A stretch of 64,000 nucleotides of DNA from Casimicrobiaceae bacterium. GTDB lineage: Bacteria > Pseudomonadota > Gammaproteobacteria > Burkholderiales > Casimicrobiaceae. The stretch is taken from the NCBI GenBank assembly GCA_025056355.1, contig JANWWI010000002.1, positions 62,001 through 126,000 of the forward strand, written 5' to 3'. Shown one piece after another: positions 52,091 to 60,564 of the stretch; within the stretch, counting starts at the first letter, position 1; each line of letters starts with the position of its first letter. The notes beneath the pieces are model-generated. The model was not told the DNA's origin, ran no database searches, and saw nothing but the letters and a program-made list of their open reading frames with translations. A program made the translations under genes and the position numbers.

Positions 52091-52756
52091 CTACGGCCGC
52101 CGAGCCTCGGCCGTCGGGCGCCCGGCCTTTTCGGCCAACAGCCGCGCAAGACGCTCGCGCTCTTCGCGGAGCGTGAGAGCTTGTTGTTCGCGAGCCGCGA
52201 TGCGCGCCGTGAGCATCTTCGACAGGTTTTCCGCTTCCGTTTGCAGCAGACGCAGCTCAAACATTTCCTTGCTTCCCGGCTTGGGGCCGCCCCCAGCCAA
52301 AAGCTGCCGGATCCGGGCCGTCAGCGTCGGCTCGCGCGAAGCAAGCGCCACGAGGATATCGTCCAAATCTTTTAGCGTGCGCTCGGCAGCGCGATCAAAC
52401 TCCGCAATCGACGCGTAGCGATCCAGAAGCGCTCGGTCGAGCCGTTCGCGCGCTTCACGCGCCGCCCGCTCGCGGGCAAGCTGCTCCTCGCGCAGCGCTT
52501 GGGCACGCTTTTCTTCCGCCGTGGGTGCGCGCTCGACTTTCTCGAGGACGATCCCATCGGGACGCAGTTTGGCGCGGGCCCGATCGGTGGCCTGCGGCGG
52601 CAGCGTGTCGCTGTATTGCACCCGTCCCTGCTCGTCGACCCAACGATAAAGCTGCGCTTGAGCCGCGACGGCAAGCGCGCTCGCGATCAAAACGATCGCC
52701 AGGGCGTTTGTGCGCCGGCCGGCGCCTCGCCGGCATGCATGATCAAGCCGCACCAT
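52091..52756 (-). CDS. DUF4124 domain-containing exported coiled-coil protein
   Basis: [25 protein letters not shown]4124 motif after a hydrophobic N-terminus; Glu/Arg/Ala-rich helical remainder. Confidence 0.85.
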   Translation of the reverse strand: MVRLDHACRRGAGRRTNALAIVLIASALAVAAQAQLYRWVDEQGRVQYSDTLPPQATDRARAKLRPDGIVLEKVERAPTAEEKRAQALREEQLARERAAREARERLDRALLDRYASIAEFDRAAERTLKDLDDILVALASREPTLTARIRQLLAGGGPKPGSKEMFELRLLQTEAENLSKMLTARIAAREQQALTLREERERLARLLAEKAGRPTAEARRP

Positions 52757-53447
52757 AACGCAGACGATAGGCCTCGATGGCTGCGCGGTAGAGGGCCAAT
52801 TCGCCGCGTCGGCTCACCAGCGCAAGCACATCGTCGAGGGTTGCAATGGCAATGACGGGGATGCCATAGAGCTGTCGGACTTCTTCCACGGCCGATAGCG
52901 TAGCGCTTCCGCGCTCCTGGCGGTCGATCATGATGAGCACGCCGGCCGGTGTTGCGCCGTGGGCGCGAATCAAATCCACCGACTCACGCACGCTCGTGCC
53001 CGCCGTGATCACATCATCGACGATCAGCACCCGCCCGGCAAGCGGCGCACCCACGATCACGCCCCCGTCACCGTGCGTCTTGGCCTCCTTGCGGTTGAAG
53101 GCATAGGGTAGATCGCGCCCATGCCGAGCAAGCGCGATGGCCAGAGCAGCCACCAGTGGAATGCCTTTGTAAGCCGGGCCAAAGAGCATGTCGACTTCGA
53201 GCCCCGAGCGAAGCAACGCCTCGGCATAGAACTCCCCGAGCCGCGCAAGCGCTGCGCCGGTCTGAAAGAGAGCGCTATTGAAAAAGTACGGCGACAGCCG
53301 CCCCGATTTCGTCTGGAACTGACCAAAGCGCAACACGCCGCAGTCGAGCGCGAATTCGAGGAAGGCTGCGCGCCACGCCGCTTCCTCCGGCGCAGCGGCG
53401 CGAACGGCCGGGTTCGAGTCAGAATGCGGGCACTCGGATTCGTTCAT
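52743..53447 (-). CDS. pyrE: Orotate phosphoribosyltransferase
   Basis: [24 protein letters not shown].., [25 protein letters not shown] motif. Confidence 0.97.
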   Translation of the reverse strand: MNESECPHSDSNPAVRAAAPEEAAWRAAFLEFALDCGVLRFGQFQTKSGRLSPYFFNSALFQTGAALARLGEFYAEALLRSGLEVDMLFGPAYKGIPLVAALAIALARHGRDLPYAFNRKEAKTHGDGGVIVGAPLAGRVLIVDDVITAGTSVRESVDLIRAHGATPAGVLIMIDRQERGSATLSAVEEVRQLYGIPVIAIATLDDVLALVSRRGELALYRAAIEAYRLRYGAA

Positions 53448-53462
53448 GGCTTGCAAGAAAGC

Positions 53463-54245
53463 ATGCTTCGTATTGTGACGCTGAACGCGAACGGCTTGCG
53501 CGCCGCGCACGCGAAGGGCCTGACCGACTGGCTGCGGCGCCTGCGCGGCTGGGACGTGTTTTGCCTGCAAGAGCTCAAGGCAGCGCCGGAGGACATTCCG
53601 CCCTCCTTACACCGAATCAAGCGCGCGCAGGGACATTTTTACCCCGCAGCCCGCAAAGGCTACGCAGGCACCGCGCTGTGGAGCCGCCATCGGGCCGAAA
53701 TCCGCTGCGGCTTCGGCGTGCCCGAATTCGACGCCGAAGGGCGCTATCTCGAAGCGGATTTCGGACGGCTGATCGTGGCCTCAGTGTATGTGCCCTCGGG
53801 CTCAGCCGGGCCCGAGCGGCAAGCCAGTAAAGACCGTTTTCTCGCCGTCTTTCCGGCCGTCGTCGAGCGGCTGGTCGCGCGCGGCAAGGAGGTGCTGCTC
53901 TGCGGCGACTTCAACATCGCCCACCGCGAGATCGACCTCAAGAACTGGCGCTCAAACCAGAAGCACTCTGGCTTCCTGCCTCACGAGCGCGCCTGGATCG
54001 GGCGCCTGTTCGACGAGTTCGGTTTCGTGGATGTGTTTCGGCGGCTCGATCCGCGGCCCGAACAGTACACCTGGTGGAGCAACCGCGGCCAGGCTTGGAG
54101 CAAAAACGTCGGCTGGCGCATCGACTACCAAATCGCCACCCCGGGCCTTGCCGCCACGGCGCGGCGCGCCCTCATCTACAAAGACGAGCGCTTTTCCGAT
54201 CACGCGCCGCTGGTAATCGACTACGACTTCGCGCTCGGCAGCTGA
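53463..54245 (+). CDS. Exodeoxyribonuclease III (copy 2)
   Basis: [40 protein letters not shown].., [14 protein letters not shown]. Confidence 0.95.
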   Translation: MLRIVTLNANGLRAAHAKGLTDWLRRLRGWDVFCLQELKAAPEDIPPSLHRIKRAQGHFYPAARKGYAGTALWSRHRAEIRCGFGVPEFDAEGRYLEADFGRLIVASVYVPSGSAGPERQASKDRFLAVFPAVVERLVARGKEVLLCGDFNIAHREIDLKNWRSNQKHSGFLPHERAWIGRLFDEFGFVDVFRRLDPRPEQYTWWSNRGQAWSKNVGWRIDYQIATPGLAATARRALIYKDERFSDHAPLVIDYDFALGS

Positions 54246-54246
54246 T

Positions 54247-55845
54247 TCACGGCGCCGAGAGCGCTAGCGCTTGCACCTCAGCGCTTCGTGTCGGGATTAA
54301 GCGCTCCGGCGACACATAGGCCGCGCGAAAGACCTCGAACGGTATGCCGCCCGGACCAGCATCGGCCGCCTCGAGCGCGCGCTGCTTTTCCAGCGAGGTG
54401 CGCGCCAAGGCATCGAACTTGACGCGTTCGGCCGGATCGAGCGGTTTCGCAAGCATCGACTCACGAACCTCGCGCGATCGCGCGCAGAAAAAGGCAAGGT
54501 AAGAGCCGGCAAACCGTTCACGCATCATGGCCAGCACCCGGGCCGAGGGCAGCCGCTGTGGATCCTCGATCCGGGCTTGAGCCCACGCAAGCGCTGCGCG
54601 GTAGCCGTCGGCGGCGAACCCCAAGCCCGCATCCAAGTGCGCCGCAAGCGGTTCAAGCCGCGCAAGCCGTTCCTGCGCCCAGTCGGAGAACGCGCGCTCG
54701 GCCAAGTTTGCACCGACGTCGAGGATCCTCAGCCCCGGCTCGCGACCGCGCGCGCTCACGCGTTGCTGATTCTCGGCCAGCGCGGCGATCTCCTCGGGCG
54801 TGTCGGCAGGACTGGGCTCGAGCCAGCAATCGAGCAAGAACAAGTCCAGAAACCGCATGCCGTCCGCATCGATCCCGAGGGGCAGAAACGGATCCAGATC
54901 GATGAGCCGTACTTCGAGGTACTCCACACCGCGTTCGCGCAGCGCGTGCAACGGACGCTCGCCGGGGCGGATGCGCCGCTTGGGCCGAATGAGCCCATAG
55001 AACTCGTTTTCGATCTGAAGCAGCGTCGTGTTGAGCTGGTTGTAGTCGCCGCCGAGACCGCGCAAGCCGATCGCCTCGTAGGGCGGATAGGGCCGGGTGA
55101 GCGCCTCATACAGCGAGGCCGCATAGTCCTCAAGACTGTTATAGCTAACGGCCAGTTGAGCCTGCGCCTCACTCTGATAGCCAAGCCGCCCCATGCGCAG
55201 GCTCGTCGCCCAAGGCAAAAAGAGCGTGCCCGGCGCCAGGGGCTCAAGCCGATGCGCGCGACCCTCGACAAAACTCGCGCACACGGCCGGCGAGGCGCCA
55301 AACAGGTAAAGCAGCAGCGCGGCGCCACGGCGAAAGTTGCGAATGATTGCAAAGTAGTCCTCGTTGCCCAGGCCCGGCAGCGACCAGTTGTAGTGAATCC
55401 CCGAAATCGTTTGCATGCGCCGCCCGTAGCGATGCGCAAGCCCCATTCGGTAGACGCTTTTCAAGCGACCGATGTTCGAGGTGCCAAAGTAGGCGATCGG
55501 TATGGCCTCATCGTTTGGCAGAGCACACGGCATCGAGCCGACCCAGAGTAGCTCTTGCCCCGTTTCCGCAAGCACGCGATAGACAAACGCATGCAAGCGC
55601 TCGAGCTCTTGCAGGCAAGCCTCCGCATCCGCGTGTGGGGCCGTGATCAGCTCCAGCTGGGATTCCGAGAAGTCCGTCGTAATCGATGGGTGTGTGAGGG
55701 GCGAGCCGAGTCCCACCGGATGCGGTGTCAGCGCCAGTTGGCCCGAAAACGAGGCGCGCAGACTCTCCTTTTCGAGGCCGCGGCACATGCCGTCCAGCCG
55801 CTCTCGCGTCAGTTCAGAAACGCAACGTCGTTCGGCGGCTTTCAC
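54247..55845 (-). CDS. gshA: Glutamate-cysteine ligase; start codon uncertain (GTG proposed)
   Basis: GLEKESLRASFSGQLALTPHPVGLGSPLTHPSITTDFSESQLELITAP.., HYNWSLP. Confidence 0.96.
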   Translation of the reverse strand: MKAAERRCVSELTRERLDGMCRGLEKESLRASFSGQLALTPHPVGLGSPLTHPSITTDFSESQLELITAPHADAEACLQELERLHAFVYRVLAETGQELLWVGSMPCALPNDEAIPIAYFGTSNIGRLKSVYRMGLAHRYGRRMQTISGIHYNWSLPGLGNEDYFAIIRNFRRGAALLLYLFGASPAVCASFVEGRAHRLEPLAPGTLFLPWATSLRMGRLGYQSEAQAQLAVSYNSLEDYAASLYEALTRPYPPYEAIGLRGLGGDYNQLNTTLLQIENEFYGLIRPKRRIRPGERPLHALRERGVEYLEVRLIDLDPFLPLGIDADGMRFLDLFLLDCWLEPSPADTPEEIAALAENQQRVSARGREPGLRILDVGANLAERAFSDWAQERLARLEPLAAHLDAGLGFAADGYRAALAWAQARIEDPQRLPSARVLAMMRERFAGSYLAFFCARSREVRESMLAKPLDPAERVKFDALARTSLEKQRALEAADAGPGGIPFEVFRAAYVSPERLIPTRSAEVQALALSAP

Positions 55846-55954
55846 GGCATCTCCACTCGGTTCGGGTTGTGACGTTCGAATGTAGCGCGGAGGCGTTTCC
55901 GAGGCGAGACACTCCGCCCGAGGGGGCAATTCGATCTGAGCCGGCCACCCGGAT

Positions 55955-56893
55955 TCAGCCGTTCAATCGCTCAACCAGCGCCACATACAGCGGGATGCCG
56001 ATCACCACATTGAAGGGAAAGGTCACAGCCAGCACCGGCGCGATCGCCAAGCCGAGGTTTGCGTGGGGCAAGGCCACGCGCATCGCGGACGGAGCTGCAA
56101 TGTAGCTCGCCGAGGCAAACAGCACGGCCGTGAGCACCTGATCGCCGAGCGAGAAGCCAAGCAAGCGGCCCAACAGGGCGCCAAGCAGCGACGCTGCAAG
56201 CGGAAACAGCACCCCGAAGGCCGCGAGAAACGCGCCGCTTCGTCGCAGTTCGGGCAGCTGGCGTGCCGTGCTCACGCCTAATTCGAGCAACAAAAAGCAC
56301 ACCACCCCTTTGAACAAATCGAAAAACAGCGGCGCAAGCGGCGCCACACCGGCCTCGCCCACGGCCGCGCCGATGGCCATGCCCCCGATCAGCAGGAGCA
56401 CGCTCTTGCCAAAGATCAGCTCGCGCGTGAATTCCCAGTACGAGCCCGGCGTGGCCTCCTCGCGCTGCCCAAGCGCCGCGGCGAGAACAAGCGCCGGCAC
56501 TTCAAGCACGGCGAGGAAAAAGGTCATCTCGCCGCTAAAGGCGATGCCCGCTTGCCCGAGGTAGGTTTGCGCCACGACAAAGGTGATCACGCTCACCGAA
56601 CCATAGTGCGCGGCCGTGGCCGCTGCATCGATGCGCCTCAGACCGCCCACGCGCCACAGGATCAAAAACGCCGCCGCGCACAGCGCAAGGGCCCCGATGA
56701 TCAGCGTCAGCGCCGGCACGGCCAGGGCGATCGGATCGCCGCGCGAAAGCGCCACGCCGCCTTTGAGTCCGAGCGCAATCAGCAGAAAAATCGTGAGCGC
56801 CTCGAGAAACGGTCGCGGAAGCTCAAGCTCGCTCTTGAGCAACCCGCCAACAAGGCCCAGCAGAAAAAACGAAACAACCGGATCGACCGACAC
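55955..56893 (-). CDS. SbtA-like sodium-dependent bicarbonate transport family permease
   Basis: Polytopic membrane protein; DPVVSFFLLGLVGGLLKSELELPRPFLEALTIFLLIALGLKGGVAL.., AAHYGSVSVITFVVA.., ASASYIAAPSAMRVALP. Confidence 0.9.
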   Translation of the reverse strand: MSVDPVVSFFLLGLVGGLLKSELELPRPFLEALTIFLLIALGLKGGVALSRGDPIALAVPALTLIIGALALCAAAFLILWRVGGLRRIDAAATAAHYGSVSVITFVVAQTYLGQAGIAFSGEMTFFLAVLEVPALVLAAALGQREEATPGSYWEFTRELIFGKSVLLLIGGMAIGAAVGEAGVAPLAPLFFDLFKGVVCFLLLELGVSTARQLPELRRSGAFLAAFGVLFPLAASLLGALLGRLLGFSLGDQVLTAVLFASASYIAAPSAMRVALPHANLGLAIAPVLAVTFPFNVVIGIPLYVALVERLNG

Positions 56894-56911
56894 GAGAATC
56901 GCTGTGGTCTT

Positions 56912-57625
56912 CTAGCCGCCGAGATAGGCCGCTTTCACGCGCGGATCGGCAAGCAGCGTCCGTGCATCGGCCGCGAGGATGATTTCGCCGGATTCGAGCA
57001 CGTAGCCACGGTGCGCATGCTCAAGCGCAAGCTGCGCGTTTTGCTCCACAAGCAGGATCGTCGTACCGCGCTGAGCGATCTGACGGATGATTTCAAAGAC
57101 CTTCTCGACCATCAGTGGCGCAAGCCCCATCGAGGGCTCATCGAGCATGAGCAAGCGCGGCCGAGCGAGCATGGCCCGACCGATCGCCAGCATCTGCTGT
57201 TCGCCGCCCGAGAGCGTCCCCGCAAGCTGGTTCATGCGCTCCTTCAAGCGCGGCATGAGGGCGAAGACCTCTTCGATATCCCGCGCCACCTGTTCGCGGT
57301 CGGCACGCGTAAAGGCACCCATCAAGAGGTTCTCGTGGACCGAAAGCCGAGCGAATACGCCACGCCCCTCGGGACAAAGCGCGATCCCGAGCCCCACGAG
57401 GGCATGCGAAGCGACGCCTGTGATGTCCTTGCCGCGAAAAAGGACGCGTCCCCCCGCTGGCTTGACCAGACCCGACAGCGCACGAAGCGTTGAGGATTTG
57501 CCCGCGCCGTTCGCACCGATCAGCGTGACGAGCTCGCCCTCCTCGACGTCGAAATCGATCCCCTTGACGGCACGGATGCCGCCGTAGGCGACCGCAAGCC
57601 CTCGGACCTCGAGCAGACGGCTCAC
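56912..57625 (-). CDS. livF: Branched-chain amino acid ABC transporter ATP-binding protein LivF
   Basis: GANGAGKSSTLRALSGLV.., LSGGEQQMLAIGRAMLARPRLLMLDEPSMGLAPLMV. Confidence 0.95.
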   Translation of the reverse strand: MSRLLEVRGLAVAYGGIRAVKGIDFDVEEGELVTLIGANGAGKSSTLRALSGLVKPAGGRVLFRGKDITGVASHALVGLGIALCPEGRGVFARLSVHENLLMGAFTRADREQVARDIEEVFALMPRLKERMNQLAGTLSGGEQQMLAIGRAMLARPRLLMLDEPSMGLAPLMVEKVFEIIRQIAQRGTTILLVEQNAQLALEHAHRGYVLESGEIILAADARTLLADPRVKAAYLGG

Positions 57626-58407
57626 GCGGCCTCCGCCGCGGCATGCCCACCGCCCAAGTACGCCTTGATGACGGCCGGATCGCGTTGCACCTCGGCCGGC
57701 GTGCCCTCGGCAATCTTGCGCCCATAGTCGAGCACGGCGATGCGATGGCAGACGTTCATGACAAGCCGCATGTCGTGCTCGATCAGCAGGATCGTCACGC
57801 CGTCGGCCGCGATGCGTTCAATCAGCCGACGCAGATCCTCGGTTTCGGTCGCATTCATTCCCGCGGCGGGTTCATCGAGCGCCAGGAGCTTGGGCTCGGT
57901 TGCAAGCGCCCGCGCGATCTCGAGTCGACGCTGTTCGCCGTAGGCTAGCGTTCGGCTTTTCTCGGCCGCCTTGTGTTCCAGTCCCACGTAGCGCAGCAAG
58001 GCCAGCGCATGCTCGACGATCTCGGCTTCCTCGCGGCGCGCGGCGGCCGTACGAAAGATCGCGCCGAAGGCTCCCACCCGCGTTCGCACGTGGCGGCCGA
58101 CCATGACGTTTTCGAGCACGCTCATCTCGCCGAACAGCCGGATGTTCTGAAAGGTGCGTGCGATGCCCGCCTGAGCGACCTCATGCGGCGCCTTGACGTT
58201 GAGCGGCCGCCCATCGAAGCTGAATCGGCCGGCGTCGGCCTGATAGAGCCCGGTCAGCGTGTTGAAGAACGTGGTCTTGCCCGCGCCGTTTGGGCCGATG
58301 AGGCCAAAAATGGCATGCCGCTCGATCGCAAGCGACACCCCGTCGAGAGCCGTCACGCCGCCGAAGTGCTTCGTCACGCCCTCGGCCGTCAAAATGAAGT
58401 CGCTCAT
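57622..58407 (-). CDS. livG: Branched-chain amino acid ABC transporter ATP-binding protein LivG
   Basis: [23 protein letters not shown].., [32 protein letters not shown]. Confidence 0.95.
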   Translation of the reverse strand: MSDFILTAEGVTKHFGGVTALDGVSLAIERHAIFGLIGPNGAGKTTFFNTLTGLYQADAGRFSFDGRPLNVKAPHEVAQAGIARTFQNIRLFGEMSVLENVMVGRHVRTRVGAFGAIFRTAAARREEAEIVEHALALLRYVGLEHKAAEKSRTLAYGEQRRLEIARALATEPKLLALDEPAAGMNATETEDLRRLIERIAADGVTILLIEHDMRLVMNVCHRIAVLDYGRKIAEGTPAEVQRDPAVIKAYLGGGHAAAEAA

Positions 58408-59516
58408 CCCGAACCTTTGGCCGAGGCGCCGGACGGAAGGGGGATCGCCTTGCGCTCGGGGGCCGGCCAGAGCCCCTGCGGTCGAAACAGCATCACCAGG
58501 ATCATCGCAAGCGAGAAGATCAGGTTGCGCAGCACCTCGGGCGCAATCAGCACAAAACCGAACAGCTTTTGCTGCACGTTCTCGTCGGCGAAATACCGAA
58601 TCACTTCGGGCAGCGACGCAAGCAGCACCGCGCCCAAAATCACGCCGGGAATGTGACCCATGCCACCGAGGACGACCATGGCCAGGATCATGATCGATTC
58701 GATCAGCCCGAACGATTCCGGGCTCACGAATCCTTGCATCGCGGCAAACAGCCCGCCTGCCACGCCGCCCGAAAGTGCGCCATAGGCAAAGGCCGCCAGT
58801 TTGATGTTGCGCACGTTGATCCCCATCGCCTTGGCTGCGATCTCATCCTCGCGCAGGGCCTGCCACGCCCGCCCGAGCCGGGAGTGCTGCAAATTGGCCA
58901 CGATGATGATGGACAGCACCGTCAGCACGAGAAACACAAAGTAGTAGAGCTGCAGTCCGGAGATCGAAACACCGAACAGCTCGATGCCTCGGCGCACCTC
59001 GAAGCCGAAGAGGTTGAGACCCTCGATGCCGGTGATTCCGCGCGGGCCGTTCGTGATGTTGTAGACGCGCTCACTCCACGGCAAGGACACCTTGTCGAGG
59101 TTGTTCATGAGAATGCGGATGATTTCGCCAAAGCCGAGTGTGACGATGGCCAGATAATCGCCGCGTAGGCGAAGCACGGGATAGCCGAGCAGGAGCCCCG
59201 CTACGGCGGCGAGAAATGCCCCAAGCGGGATAAGCACCCAAAACGGCACCGAGAGCCCAAAGTGCGCGCTAGCGAGCAGGGCCCAGGTATAGGCGCCCAC
59301 GGCGTAGAAGGCCACATAGCCAAGATCGAGCAAACCGGCCACGCCGACCACGACGTTGAGCCCGAGGGCGAGCATCACGTAGAGCAGCGTGATGTTGAGA
59401 ATGCGCACCCAGGCTTGACCGAGCGCCCCGGCCAGAAACGGCAAGATCAGAAGCACCACGCCGATGGCCACGATCAGGTAGAGCTGCTTGCGTCGATCGT
59501 GTAGAGAGGCCGCCAC
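58404..59516 (-). CDS. livM: Branched-chain amino acid ABC transporter permease LivM
   Basis: Polytopic; LNVVVGVAGLLDLGYVAFYAVGAYTWALLA.., MVVLGGMGHIPGVILGA. Confidence 0.95.
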   Translation of the reverse strand: MAASLHDRRKQLYLIVAIGVVLLILPFLAGALGQAWVRILNITLLYVMLALGLNVVVGVAGLLDLGYVAFYAVGAYTWALLASAHFGLSVPFWVLIPLGAFLAAVAGLLLGYPVLRLRGDYLAIVTLGFGEIIRILMNNLDKVSLPWSERVYNITNGPRGITGIEGLNLFGFEVRRGIELFGVSISGLQLYYFVFLVLTVLSIIIVANLQHSRLGRAWQALREDEIAAKAMGINVRNIKLAAFAYGALSGGVAGGLFAAMQGFVSPESFGLIESIMILAMVVLGGMGHIPGVILGAVLLASLPEVIRYFADENVQQKLFGFVLIAPEVLRNLIFSLAMILVMLFRPQGLWPAPERKAIPLPSGASAKGSG

Positions 59517-59531
59517 GTTGCCTGCCTCCGT

Positions 59532-60431
59532 TTACGCGCGCTCGGCGACCCGCTCGCCGACCAGCCCCTGCGGGCGAAAAATCAGCACGAGCACGAGCAC
59601 GATAAAGGCGAAGATGTCTTTGTAATCGCCGCGCACGAAAATGAGCCCCACGTTTTCGACGAGCCCGAGCAACAGCCCGCCGATCATCGCGCCCCAGAGA
59701 TTTCCAATGCCTCCCATGACCGCGGCCGTGAAGGCTTTGAGCCCGAGCATGAAGCCCATGAAGTAGTGCGCTTGGCCGTAGTTGGAAGCCACCATCACGC
59801 CGGCGATCGCCCCGAGCGCTGAGCCGATGGCGAAGGTGAAGGCGATCACCCGATTGATGTCGATGCCCATGAGCCCCGCAATCTTCGGGTTTTCGGCCGT
59901 GGCGCGCATGGCCGTGCCGATTTTCGTGCGGTGCACCAGCCAAAGCAAGCCCGACATGAGCGCAAGCGAGGTCAGGAAAATGAGGATTTCGTTCGGCGTG
60001 ATCGTGACCGGCCCGACCGACATCGGCGTTTTCGGGATCAGTTCGGGAAAGGAAAAGTAGTTGCGGCCGAAAACGAGAATGGCGATCTGTTGCAGCAGGA
60101 TCGATACGCCGATGGCTGTGATGAGCGGCGCCAGTCGCGGCGCATGGCGCAAAGGCCGGTAGGCGAGCCGCTCAACCGTCACGCCCACGAGCGAACAGAC
60201 GACCATGGCCGCCAGGATCGAGCCGAGCAAGGCAACCCAGGCCGGCGCCCCGGCCGCAACCAGCGCGCTGGCGGTAAACAGCGCGGTCAGTGCGCCGATC
60301 ATCACGATGTCGCCGTGGGCGAAGTTGATGAGCTGCAAAATGCCGTAGACCATCGTGTAGCCGAGCGCGACGAGCGCATAGACGCTGCCGACGACCAAGC
60401 CGTTGACGATTTGCTGAAGCAGAACCTCCAT
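59532..60431 (-). CDS. livH: Branched-chain amino acid ABC transporter permease LivH
   Basis: MEVLLQQIVNGLVVGSVYALVALGYTMVYGILQLINFAHGDI.., MGGIGNLWGAMIGGLLLG. Confidence 0.96.
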   Translation of the reverse strand: MEVLLQQIVNGLVVGSVYALVALGYTMVYGILQLINFAHGDIVMIGALTALFTASALVAAGAPAWVALLGSILAAMVVCSLVGVTVERLAYRPLRHAPRLAPLITAIGVSILLQQIAILVFGRNYFSFPELIPKTPMSVGPVTITPNEILIFLTSLALMSGLLWLVHRTKIGTAMRATAENPKIAGLMGIDINRVIAFTFAIGSALGAIAGVMVASNYGQAHYFMGFMLGLKAFTAAVMGGIGNLWGAMIGGLLLGLVENVGLIFVRGDYKDIFAFIVLVLVLIFRPQGLVGERVAERA

Positions 60432-60564
60432 GACCAGGCCGATCCCCCGTTGTAGCGTTGCGCGCCTCGATGCCGTTTCTGGCCCCACAGCTTGCCTGCA
60501 CGGCGCCTTCAGCGCGTGATTTTGCCTCGAGCGGCCGAGCGGTGCCGCGGCGGCTAGAGCGTCC

